A stretch of 64,000 nt of DNA from Pseudolactococcus plantarum (lineage in GTDB: Bacteria > Bacillota > Bacilli > Lactobacillales > Streptococcaceae), in the NCBI RefSeq assembly GCF_002441715.1, contig NZ_JXJX01000011.1:22146-86145 (forward strand), in the 5' to 3' direction. The notes under the pieces are model-generated. The model did no database searches, was not told the DNA's origin, and saw nothing but the letters and a program-made list of their open reading frames with translations. Of this stretch, positions 56,012 to 63,973 are shown in pieces. The translations under genes and the position numbers were made by a program. Position 1 is the first letter of the stretch, and each line of letters begins with the position of its first letter.

Positions 56012-56878
56012 ATGACTTATTTACTTACTGGCGTGACAGGTGGACTTGGTAATGGTATCTTAACTGAATTATCTAAAACAATCCCGCATCAAGATATCTC
56101 AGTTCTCGTGCGTTCAAAAACAAAGGGTGAGCCTTTTGCAGCAGCGGGTTATGATGTACGTATCGGTGACTATGCTGATGAACAAAGTTTAGTTAAGGCA
56201 TTTTCAGGTATTGAGACACTCATGTTTGTATCTGGTGCACCAGGACAGGCAGTGAGCCGTGACGTGCAGCATAAACAAGTCATTGAAGCCGCAAAACAAG
56301 CTGGCATCAAACAACTTGTTTATACGAGTTTAGCCAATGCTGAGCAGTCACACTCTGTGCTTGCCCCTGATCATATCTTGACTGAATCCCTAATCAAATC
56401 GTCTGGTATAGCCTATAAAATCTTGCGCAATAACTGGTACTTAGAAAATGAAACAGGTATCTTTAAAGATGCGCTTGAAGGAAAAGGGTTTGTCTATGCA
56501 GGTGGTCATGGGAAAGTCGGTTGGGCTGTTAAAAAAGACTATGCTAAAGCCGCTGCTCATGCCTTAGTGCAACCCTTTACGGCAAATACTATCTACGAAC
56601 TCTCAGGTCCATTGTTAACTTATGCTGAGTTACATCAAGCCTTTGAAACAGCAAGTGGCAAAAGCATTGATGCGATTGCTATGACCATAGAAGACTACAA
56701 AGCAGCCTTAACTCGTGCTGGTTTACCAGAAGAAGTCGTAGGTATTATCACTGCCATTCAAGCTGATATAGCGGCTGGAGAACTCGATGTAGCTAGTGAT
56801 GATTTGACTCAGTTGCTAGGCCATACGCCAATACCGATTACACAAGGTATAGCAGATATCATCTCAGACATTAAGTAA
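56012..56878 (+). CDS. NmrA/QorB-like NAD(P)-binding oxidoreductase
   Basis: A 288-residue atypical short-chain dehydrogenase. The nucleotide motif is TGVTGGLGNGIL (about 6-17), with an ADEQSLVKAFSGIETLMFVSG region and YKILRNNWYLEN as in quinone oxidoreductase 2 (QorB) and NmrA proteins. There is no catalytic YxxxK in the classical place. Pairing with an Rrf2 regulator parallels ywnA-ywnB of Bacillus and suggests a role in electrophile or disulfide stress. Confidence 0.85.
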   Translation: MTYLLTGVTGGLGNGILTELSKTIPHQDISVLVRSKTKGEPFAAAGYDVRIGDYADEQSLVKAFSGIETLMFVSGAPGQAVSRDVQHKQVIEAAKQAGIKQLVYTSLANAEQSHSVLAPDHILTESLIKSSGIAYKILRNNWYLENETGIFKDALEGKGFVYAGGHGKVGWAVKKDYAKAAAHALVQPFTANTIYELSGPLLTYAELHQAFETASGKSIDAIAMTIEDYKAALTRAGLPEEVVGIITAIQADIAAGELDVASDDLTQLLGHTPIPITQGIADIISDIK

Positions 56879-56944
56879 TATAGCATCATCAATTAAAAAT
56901 AGGTATGCTAGCTAATGAAACAAGCATATAAAACAATAACGACT

Positions 56945-56981
56945 AAAAAGAACACCCATTATGATGTGAGTGTTCTTTTTT
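56945..56981 (+). terminator. Terminator of the reductase gene
   Basis: AAAAAGAACAC and GTGTTCTTTTT pair around 14 nt. Confidence 0.8.
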
Positions 56982-57060
56982 ATTGCATCATAGCAACTAA
57001 CGATGCATTCTGATCAAAGTGACGATACCATCAAGAGACATGTCATTACAAGTCATACCA

Positions 57061-57100
57061 AAGCTATCATTATTCTCATATGTGAGAATAATGATAGCTT
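57061..57100. promoter_or_regulatory. 18-bp perfect inverted repeat upstream of the sugar cluster
   Basis: AAGCTATCATTATTCTCA and its exact complement flank TATG. No T tract follows on either strand, so it is not a terminator. It spans about -77 to -38 relative to the predicted start of the GPH transporter transcript, the place for an activator, and the promoter lacks a -35. Confidence 0.6.
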
Positions 57101-57125
57101 GGCGCAAAAGCATTTTCTTTCCGTG

Positions 57126-57131
57126 TATACT
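57126..57131 (+). promoter_or_regulatory. -10 box of the GPH-GH3-pgmB operon
   Basis: TATACT without a recognisable -35. The predicted +1 (about 57138) falls at the start of the AAAGGAGG Shine-Dalgarno sequence, so the leader is very short. Confidence 0.45.
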
Positions 57132-57154
57132 GGTATCAAAAGGAGGATTATAAA

Positions 57155-58522
57155 ATGCAAAACTTTAACAAAATTGTTCGGTCTTACACATTAGGAGGCA
57201 TCGGACAAAACTTGGTCTACGCTCTAATGACAAGTGCCTATCTCTTTTATTTCACTGAAGCTGTCGGCTTCTCTGCTGCAACCGTTGGTACCATTCTACT
57301 AGTTGTCCGCGTTATCAGCTTAGTTATCGATCCATGTGTTGCTGTACTAGTCGAGAAGACAAACACAAGATGGGGCAAGTATAAACCTTATGTGATCGTC
57401 ATGCCTGCAATCATCAGCTTACTACTTATCGCTCTATTTTTTCAACCTGGTTTTAGTAAACCAGTCTACCTCATCTATGTCTATGTCATCACCCTCTTAT
57501 TTTGGCTAGCTTATGCTTTCTTTGATATCGCATACTGGTCTCTAGTGCCATCTATCACTAAAGATGAAAGAAAGCGCGTAAAGTTACTAACAGTTTGTAA
57601 ATCCGGTATTTTATTTGCTGCATTTGGTCTAGGAATTACCCAAATGCCTCTAGTTCATCTATTAGGTAAAGGGAATTATCGTAATGGTTTTCTACTATTA
57701 TCTATCATTTTAGCCTGTATTTTTACGATAGCAGGTTGGCTACTCTCTAGATCTCTATCAATCATTGATGACGAAAATAAGACAAACAAACACTCTCGAA
57801 AAAAACTGACACTCAAAGATATTCTGACTGCACTAAGATATAATGACCAACTCTTCATTTTAATCATAGCCAAACTCGCTATTTATATACCACTATCGAT
57901 AAAGGGTGCCTTAGCCATTTATTTTTACAAATATCAACTTGGTAACGATTCTCTTGGCTCTTTTGCCTCTATGATTGCGCTACCTTTAACCCTTATCTTG
58001 ATCTCCTCTTGCCCTAAATTATTGAAAAAGTATAGTGACAAGTACATTATGAGTATCTGCGTACTGATACAGGTCACCCTTTACTTAATTTATTTCATCC
58101 AAACAGATATCTCCATGTTTTATATTGTCATTGATGGGATGTCTAGTGCCATGTTAGGGGTTTATTCTTTATTCTTTACAAATATGATTGCTACTTGTGT
58201 CGAATATGGTGAGTGGAAAACTGAAATTAGAACAGAAAGCATTATTTTTTCTACAAATACAATCAGCTCCAAACTAGCAACCGGCCTATCGGGTGCTATT
58301 GCGGGGTGGGTATTAACAGGTATCGGCTACAACCCTGGCATGACGCAAACACCACAAATGCTTATGACGCTAAAAAGTCTGCTATCAATAGTTCCTGTAA
58401 CTGGTTTACTCATTGGTGTTTTGGCATTACGATATTATAAACTAAATTCTGACTTATACCAAAAAATTATTTTAGATTTAGCGAACCATAAATCTGCCAA
58501 ATCGAGCAACAAAACAACCTAG
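57155..58522 (+). CDS. GPH family sugar:cation symporter
   Basis: A 455-residue transporter of the glycoside-pentoside-hexuronide family with 12 predicted helices. VRSYTLGGIGQNLVYALM at the N-terminus, DPCVAVLVEKTNTRWGKYKPY after helix 2 and CVEYGEWKTEIRTESI near residue 348 are family signatures. There is no fused PTS IIA domain, so its sugar enters unphosphorylated. It is the first gene of an operon with a GH3 enzyme and beta-phosphoglucomutase. Confidence 0.92.
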   Translation: MQNFNKIVRSYTLGGIGQNLVYALMTSAYLFYFTEAVGFSAATVGTILLVVRVISLVIDPCVAVLVEKTNTRWGKYKPYVIVMPAIISLLLIALFFQPGFSKPVYLIYVYVITLLFWLAYAFFDIAYWSLVPSITKDERKRVKLLTVCKSGILFAAFGLGITQMPLVHLLGKGNYRNGFLLLSIILACIFTIAGWLLSRSLSIIDDENKTNKHSRKKLTLKDILTALRYNDQLFILIIAKLAIYIPLSIKGALAIYFYKYQLGNDSLGSFASMIALPLTLILISSCPKLLKKYSDKYIMSICVLIQVTLYLIYFIQTDISMFYIVIDGMSSAMLGVYSLFFTNMIATCVEYGEWKTEIRTESIIFSTNTISSKLATGLSGAIAGWVLTGIGYNPGMTQTPQMLMTLKSLLSIVPVTGLLIGVLALRYYKLNSDLYQKIILDLANHKSAKSSNKTT

Positions 58523-58534
58523 AACGGAGTCATT

Positions 58535-60205
58535 ATGAATTCATTAACGATACTAACAACACCACCTTTTAATTTGTCAAAAGAAAAAGCCGATAGCTTA
58601 ATCAAAACCATAGAAGATATGACAGTAGCTGAAAAAGTTGGGCAACTCTTTTTCCTACTACACTCTGAGATGCTCACTAAACAAGATAGTTTTCAGCAAC
58701 TAAAAACCTATAAACCAGGTGGGCTCATGTTTCGTCCAACCACTCAATCTGTGATTGATGAAGTGATTGATTTTGCAGCAACTAACTTACCAATTCAGCC
58801 ATTTTTTTCTGCCAATATAGAAAGTGGCATCAACGCTTTGCTTGCACATGAAACGGGATATGGTAGTGCCATGTTACTGTCTGCGACCAATCATGATCAT
58901 TTAGTAAAAAAAGCGGTCACAGATATGGCGCAAACAGCCAGTCATGTAGGTGTAAACATGACATTTTCTCCTGTTACTGATTTACAATTAAACCCTGATA
59001 ATCCAATTACAGGGACCAGAAGTTTTGGTGATCAAGTCGCACATGTCATTCAACACTCTCAAAGCTTTATCAATAGCTTTCTCGAGCAACAGATATTACC
59101 TGTTATCAAACACTTTCCAGGAGATGGGGTTGATAACCGTGACCAACATCTACTGCCTTCCATCAATTCATTATCTTTTGAAAACTGGTTAGAGACCTAT
59201 GGTAAAGTTTATCAAACACTAATCGATAATGGTGCACCTTGTATCATGGCTGGACACATTCTACTACCAGAGTATGAGCGCAAGGTCTGCCCAGACATAG
59301 CTGATAACGATCTCAAACCAGCAACCTTATCTCCACTATTACTTAAAAAATTACTGCGCACAGAACTTGGTTTTAACGGATTAATCATTACAGATGCTTC
59401 CAACATGGGAGGATTTAATAGCTTTTATCCTAGAAAAAAGGCAATTGTAGCATCAATCAAGGCTGGATGCGATATGTTGTTATTTACTGCTGATTTAGCA
59501 GAGGACTATCAAGCTATCCATCAAGCAGTTATCGATGAAGTCATCACGCCTGAGCGTTTAACTGAAGCAATAACCAGAATCCTAGGTACAAAAGCACTTT
59601 TAAAATCACTTGATAAAAAAGGACTGCCTTCTCTATCAGAAACTCCTGAAGACTTAAAACAAGCAGTTGCTGATGAAGGCATTACTTTAGTAAAAAATGA
59701 AATTTCATTTGATAAATTAGATATCAAAAAACACCAACATATCCTTTTACTGGATAGACATAACGGGAACTCTGTAGGTGACCAAGTCATGCCTATACTC
59801 GAAGCAGAAGGGTTTAAAGTCACTAAGCCTGAGGTATCAGATACAGCTTTTGCCTTGGATGCCATCATCGGAAACAGACAAAAGTTTAAAGAGACGTATG
59901 ATCTCATTTTATATACGATGAATTTTCAAGGCAAAAGCAATCAAGTGACCAACCGCTTAGACTTTGGTATGCCCATGGCCCAATTTGTACCTTTGTTTAC
60001 AAAGGAAATCCCTACAATCATGATTTCTTTTGGCAATCCTTATCATTTAGTAGATGCACCACGGGTTCCAGTCTATATCAACACCTATAGCGACCAGCCA
60101 CAGGTTGTCACAGCTACAATCGATAAATTATTAGGTAAAAGTCCTTTTAGAGGCAAGAGTCCTGTGGATGCTTTTTGTGGGAGGTTTGATACAAGATGTT
60201 ACTAA
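58535..60205 (+). CDS. GH3 family enzyme of the NagZ type, candidate beta-glycoside phosphorylase
   Basis: A 556-residue intracellular GH3 protein (no signal peptide). The TIM barrel (about 20-355) carries KHFPGDG (192-198) with Asp203 and His205 of the DxH dyad, and the nucleophile Asp287 in IITDASNMGG. A second alpha/beta domain spans about 370-556. In GH3 enzymes this His-Asp dyad replaces the Glu acid/base, and a characterised member (Nag3) is a retaining phosphorylase that releases beta-1-phosphates. Neighbours suggest the same here; plain N-acetylglucosaminidase activity remains possible. Confidence 0.85.
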   Translation: MNSLTILTTPPFNLSKEKADSLIKTIEDMTVAEKVGQLFFLLHSEMLTKQDSFQQLKTYKPGGLMFRPTTQSVIDEVIDFAATNLPIQPFFSANIESGINALLAHETGYGSAMLLSATNHDHLVKKAVTDMAQTASHVGVNMTFSPVTDLQLNPDNPITGTRSFGDQVAHVIQHSQSFINSFLEQQILPVIKHFPGDGVDNRDQHLLPSINSLSFENWLETYGKVYQTLIDNGAPCIMAGHILLPEYERKVCPDIADNDLKPATLSPLLLKKLLRTELGFNGLIITDASNMGGFNSFYPRKKAIVASIKAGCDMLLFTADLAEDYQAIHQAVIDEVITPERLTEAITRILGTKALLKSLDKKGLPSLSETPEDLKQAVADEGITLVKNEISFDKLDIKKHQHILLLDRHNGNSVGDQVMPILEAEGFKVTKPEVSDTAFALDAIIGNRQKFKETYDLILYTMNFQGKSNQVTNRLDFGMPMAQFVPLFTKEIPTIMISFGNPYHLVDAPRVPVYINTYSDQPQVVTATIDKLLGKSPFRGKSPVDAFCGRFDTRCY

Positions 60206-60843
60206 AAGGAATTTTATTTGACTTAGATGGTGTCATTACAGATACAGCTACCTATCATCTAAAAGCCTGGCAACATTTAGCTAACCTCTGTAATCTGACA
60301 CTTGATGCTGCCTTAGAGTCTCAACTAAAAGGTGTCTCAAGAATAGATGCGTTTAAGCTCATCTTAGCGCATAACCACTCTCTCGATCGTTTTTCACAAG
60401 CGCAGATCAAACAATTATGTGATGATAAAAACGACTACTATAAGTCTTTAATACGTAACATGACCCAAGATAATATTCTACCTGGTATATCAGAGTTTCT
60501 TATCTCCTGCCAAAAAAACAAGATAAAAATGGCGATTACTTCAGCGAGTTTCAATGCACCACAGCTATTAGACAGTATAGGGCTAACACATTATTTTGAC
60601 CATATTGTTGACCCTGCAACGCTTGTTCGAGGTAAACCAGATCCAGATATATTCTTAAAAGGCGCTCATGCACTAGGACTTTTACCAAGTGACTGCATTG
60701 GTATAGAAGATGCCGTAGCAGGCATTCGGGCAATCAATGCAGCAGGCAGTTACTCTGTAGGTATTGGAGATAAGCATGCTTTATGTGAAGCTAAGTTAGT
60801 ATTACCTACTACTGCAGCGCTATCTCTCACTTTATTTACATAA
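60196..60843 (+). CDS. pgmB: Beta-phosphoglucomutase
   Basis: A 215-residue HAD phosphatase-fold mutase. Asp9 (nucleophile) and Asp11 (acid/base) lie in FDLDGVITDTA, followed by YHLKAWQ, the substrate lid LKGVSRIDA, ITSASFN and GKPDPDIF, with GIEDAVAGI for Mg. The pattern is that of beta-PGM, which turns beta-glucose 1-phosphate into glucose 6-phosphate. It overlaps the GH3 gene by 10 nt, so the two are coupled. Confidence 0.92.
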   Translation: MLLKGILFDLDGVITDTATYHLKAWQHLANLCNLTLDAALESQLKGVSRIDAFKLILAHNHSLDRFSQAQIKQLCDDKNDYYKSLIRNMTQDNILPGISEFLISCQKNKIKMAITSASFNAPQLLDSIGLTHYFDHIVDPATLVRGKPDPDIFLKGAHALGLLPSDCIGIEDAVAGIRAINAAGSYSVGIGDKHALCEAKLVLPTTAALSLTLFT

Positions 60844-60844
60844 C

Positions 60845-60878
60845 AAAAAAGAGCTACTATCCATTAGTAGCCCTTTTT
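60845..60878. terminator. Bidirectional terminator between pgmB and rgg
   Basis: AAAAAGAGCTACTA and TAGTAGCCCTTTTT pair with one mismatch. The rgg stop codon lies inside the stem. Confidence 0.8.
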
Positions 60879-61723
60879 CCATTTTCTCTTACTAAGAAGT
60901 TGTAAGCATTCACGATGTAATTTGCCATCGCATCTGTTTCTATATCTTCTATAACCCCTATGGCTTCTTGCATCTGTTTTAAACCTATCTGATGATTACC
61001 AAACCGATATTCCCAATACCCAAGCGTTAAGTTTTTGAAATTTTGATTAGCCATCGTATGCGGGACTTGATACTTTGCTATCTTTTCAAGTAAATAACTA
61101 CTCCATTCTTCCTCACCTTTTTGAACCAATAAATTAATCGACCTGTAAATCAAATCTAGTAGTTTTGTTCGATAGTGAGGGATGTTAAAGAGTTTGCGCT
61201 GCTTATTGAGACATAGATCATTAAAAAACACAATTTCATCTATTTCCAGATAAAATACACTATGAAAAAGCACACACAGTTCATAGTATCCCCAAATTTT
61301 TACAGCATAAAGGAAGTCTCTAACCTCATCTAGTTTGTTGGCTAACTCCTCAACGCTACAATCAGTCTGACGACGTGCCAGTTGACTCAGTAATGAAAAA
61401 ATTTTATAGTTACTTTCTTCCAGCTCTTTAGAGAGTTCTAACAGTGATTGATCATCTGCTCTAATTGATAAATCAAAAATATCATCGGAGATACTTTCGA
61501 TAATACTTAGCGAAAAATTATTGAGGTGATGTTCAAACTCTTCTAAAGTAATATCTATAGCTTGAAGCGCAAAGGTCAGGCGATCAAATCCAAGCATCGT
61601 CTCACCTCTTTCAAACTTTGATAAAGCTGTTTTTGAGATACCAATCTCTTCAAAATAAACTAAGGGGACTTGCTTTTGCTTTCTTAACTTATGAAAGGTT
61701 TCTCCGTACTTTTTATAAGGCAT
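60857..61723 (-). CDS. Rgg/GadR/MutR family regulator
   Basis: A 288-residue Rgg-type protein. The helix-turn-helix (about 3-60) reads YGETFHKLRKQKQVPL, then GISKTALSKFERGETMLGFDRL, and a long helical TPR-like domain follows. Such proteins bind short peptides in quorum sensing or act as stand-alone activators. AAGGAGG before 61723 sets the start. It converges on the sugar operon and is the best candidate for its control. Confidence 0.9.
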   Translation of the reverse strand: MPYKKYGETFHKLRKQKQVPLVYFEEIGISKTALSKFERGETMLGFDRLTFALQAIDITLEEFEHHLNNFSLSIIESISDDIFDLSIRADDQSLLELSKELEESNYKIFSLLSQLARRQTDCSVEELANKLDEVRDFLYAVKIWGYYELCVLFHSVFYLEIDEIVFFNDLCLNKQRKLFNIPHYRTKLLDLIYRSINLLVQKGEEEWSSYLLEKIAKYQVPHTMANQNFKNLTLGYWEYRFGNHQIGLKQMQEAIGVIEDIETDAMANYIVNAYNFLVRENGKRATNG

Positions 61724-61876
61724 GTTTCTTATCCTCCTTATCACTCAGGTATATTAACACGGCAATAATTCTCTGATCACAAAACGTCCCTAACGCTTTG
61801 TCTTTTATATCAGTTACCAGCATGTCTCCCCAGAAAGCTAAGTTCCCCAAAGTCTTGAGCTTACTACTTATATCCT

Positions 61877-61885
61877 ATTATAGCA
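61877..61885 (-). promoter_or_regulatory. Extended -10 promoter of rgg
   Basis: TGCTATAAT with hexamer 61882-61877. The predicted leader is about 150 nt. Confidence 0.55.
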
Positions 61886-61888
61886 AAA

Positions 61889-61902
61889 AGTAAGCGTTTT
61901 CT
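61889..61902. promoter_or_regulatory. cre-like site over the rgg promoter
   Basis: AGTAAGCGTTTTCT fits the inner 12 positions of the CcpA consensus. It covers the spacer and -35 region of the rgg promoter, where binding would repress. Confidence 0.45.
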
Positions 61903-62005
61903 AAAATCGTTTTATTTTTCTAATTTAGACTATATACCCTAGCAAGTTCAAAATAACAGGTTGCATTTACACCTCATTACCATCTATACGCTGTATACGA
62001 TTAAT

Positions 62006-62029
62006 AAAAAAAACGCATGATGCGTTTTT
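62006..62029 (-). terminator. Terminator of the GTPase gene
   Basis: AAAAACGCA, loop TCA, TGCGTTTTTTTT on the minus strand, about 120 nt after the GTPase stop codon. Confidence 0.75.
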
Positions 62030-62150
62030 AATAACTGTGTCGCGCCATGATCTAACTCAAGTTTACTCAAATTGAGGAGTTATACACCTTAGTTCATACC
62101 ATCATCTCAAAACGATATGACTTACCTGTGCTTATTTTCTAAAGTTCCCC

Positions 62151-63302
62151 TTACTTCATTTTCAATTGTTTTGGAAAATTAGGTAAAAACTTAGGCATTA
62201 GAGAAACAAGCAGATCTGTCAATTCATTGGGTGTGATGGCTGATAAATCTACTTTTTTGGTGACAACCAAAGTCATTAACTCGATATACGTCCGACCAAG
62301 GGCACCAGTAATCACCATTCCGACACTACCTGAAATTAAACCGCCGCCAATCGTGCCAATGCCTGGGACCAATTTAGCAATACCTCCTGCTAAACTTTTA
62401 CCTGCAATCATAGCACCATAGACGCCTAACATACTTAAAATAATCGTTTCTATCTGTTTCTTACGGACATCTACACCAAAGATATTCGTAATTTTCGCGA
62501 TCATTGCCGTTTGTGCACCCATCATGAGTGGTGCATCCATACCAGGAAGAGGGGCAAAGCCAATACCAAAATTCTTTGCCATGCTAGATGTGACTACTTT
62601 TTGTGCTTCGCGTTTCTTTAACTCGATACAAGCAGACTGCGAATGGACAAAAGCTGTGTTGATCCCATCTGGTAAAACATCAAAGGTTGTTTCTATCAAC
62701 TCCTCGACACCAAAAGCATCTGTCGTATCAGAAGGTTTAGCTAATGTCCTGACCACGGCTGAAGCTCTAGGCACCACATCAAGCAATTCTCGTTTTAAGC
62801 GCTTTGATTCTGTTTGGTCAAAACTTTTCGTCAATACAAGAATCACAGGGATCCCTTGATTGATAAGCCAATTAATCAAGTCAATTTCAACTTTTTCAAT
62901 CCTCGCACTGTTGCCTGAAATCGCATACCAAGCCACATGAATATCATCATCTACGCCCTTGGTTTTTTGTTTTTTCTGGATTAATTTTTTGATATCATTT
63001 TTCGAGATCACTTTCAAAATTGATTTGACGTCAAATTTTGTTGCCTTTAATTCCAAGCCAACTGTATCGTAGATCTGTATCGGGAAGCCTTTTTTGGCAA
63101 TCAGCTTGATTTTATTCGTCATGGGTTTACCTACGCCCGTATCAGCTAACTCCTCACCAAAGACAGCGTTAATCAAGGTTGACTTGCCCACGCCACTTTT
63201 CCCGCTGACAAGAATATTCATCTTAGTCAAGTTCTTATTTTCTGAGTCTATTTTTGCTAATGTTTCTGAAAATAATGCCTGGTACTCTTTTTTGTTGTCC
63301 AT
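62151..63302 (-). CDS. Membrane-associated Era/HSR1-like GTPase, function unknown
   Basis: A 383-residue protein. The G domain has P-loop GKSGVGKS (34-41) and G3 Asp79-Thr-Val-Gly, but G4 reads Thr158-Lys-Ser-Phe instead of Asn-Lys-x-Asp, so base specificity is doubtful. The C-terminal third contains a hydrophobic Gly/Ala-rich region (about 240-345) resembling DUF697-type membrane domains. GAAGGAG precedes the ATG. It is a single-gene unit with its own terminator. Confidence 0.75.
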   Translation of the reverse strand: MDNKKEYQALFSETLAKIDSENKNLTKMNILVSGKSGVGKSTLINAVFGEELADTGVGKPMTNKIKLIAKKGFPIQIYDTVGLELKATKFDVKSILKVISKNDIKKLIQKKQKTKGVDDDIHVAWYAISGNSARIEKVEIDLINWLINQGIPVILVLTKSFDQTESKRLKRELLDVVPRASAVVRTLAKPSDTTDAFGVEELIETTFDVLPDGINTAFVHSQSACIELKKREAQKVVTSSMAKNFGIGFAPLPGMDAPLMMGAQTAMIAKITNIFGVDVRKKQIETIILSMLGVYGAMIAGKSLAGGIAKLVPGIGTIGGGLISGSVGMVITGALGRTYIELMTLVVTKKVDLSAITPNELTDLLVSLMPKFLPNFPKQLKMK

Positions 63303-63428
63303 AACTCTCCTTCATCGCATAAGCATGATTATACAAAACTTAGTTTCGTATGGCTTATCTTCATTATACACCATGCAAAACTTATTATGTTGTCATAAAA
63401 TTCTCAGGTTTACATCATTATGCTAACT

Positions 63429-63462
63429 AAAAAAATAATGCTACCTGCGCATTATTTTTCTT
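63429..63462 (-). terminator. Terminator of the immunity-like gene
   Basis: AAAAATAATGC and GCATTATTTTT pair perfectly with T runs on both strands. Confidence 0.8.
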
Positions 63463-63478
63463 TCGCTTATAAATTCGC

Positions 63479-63784
63479 TTATAAAATAGAGCCAAATGTG
63501 ATGGGCGTAGCAGCCAAGCCTTTTCCTAATTCCCTATCAAATCTGCCTTTAGTAGATGCTTTCATGTAAAATTTACCAACAGGTTCTGATAATTTGGACT
63601 GAATCGCATAAGGTCTTAAATCAAATTCCAAATTCGCCATAACTTTTGGAAAATAGCTATTTTTTTCAAGTTCGTTCTTTGCTTTTAATAGTGCTTCTCT
63701 TTCATACTCATGAATAGTAGGATCTAAGACCAAATCATAGAGGTCTTCCATTACATCACTATATTCTTTTTCTCTCTTGCTCAT
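63479..63784 (-). CDS. Bacteriocin immunity protein-like (enterocin A immunity family)
   Basis: A 101-residue helical protein. YDLVLDPTIHEYEREALLKAK (in part) and the following long helices match the four-helix EntA_Immun family, which protects cells from class IIa bacteriocins. No bacteriocin precursor gene with a double-glycine leader is visible nearby, so it would be an orphan immunity gene. The start at 63784 is preferred to ATG 63802. An extended -10 (TGGTACAAT) lies near 63824-63819. Confidence 0.7.
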   Translation of the reverse strand: MSKREKEYSDVMEDLYDLVLDPTIHEYEREALLKAKNELEKNSYFPKVMANLEFDLRPYAIQSKLSEPVGKFYMKASTKGRFDRELGKGLAATPITFGSIL

Positions 63785-63940
63785 GTCATCACACTTTCTC
63801 ATTTAATTTTGTGATATCATTGTACCACAAATAAAGTGGCTGTGGGTGATTGAGGTGACTGTTTATTTCGGCATGGACTGATCGTATATTAGGGGATAAC
63901 TTTAAGAGATTTTGTCATCCATCATGCAACCTTTTCAGTC

Positions 63941-63973
63941 AAAAAAAAAACGCCACTGACATACACGTCAGTT
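63941..63973 (-). terminator. Terminator of a gene beyond the right edge
   Basis: ACTGAC and GTCAGT pair around 6 nt, then GGCG and a ten-T run on the minus strand. The gene it serves lies outside the window. Confidence 0.65.

Larger units (their letters stand above)
61724..62150. other. 427-nt region between rgg and the GTPase gene
   Basis: No firm gene. It holds the rgg promoter and leader (about 150 nt), a cre-like site, the GTPase terminator and a 23-codon ORF on the plus strand at 61822-61893, opposite the rgg leader. That peptide has a basic start and a hydrophobic core (VLSLLLISYY) but no Shine-Dalgarno sequence. Confidence 0.5.

Noticed and set aside
57003..57194. 63-codon ORF on the plus strand before the GPH transporter
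   Set aside because: It runs through the 18-bp palindrome and into the transporter start, has no Shine-Dalgarno sequence and no family-like features.
58535..60205. GH3 protein as a classic cell-wall-recycling NagZ
   Set aside because: Not excluded, but no other recycling genes are near and the symporter plus beta-PGM context points to sugar use, so phosphorolysis is preferred as the working model.
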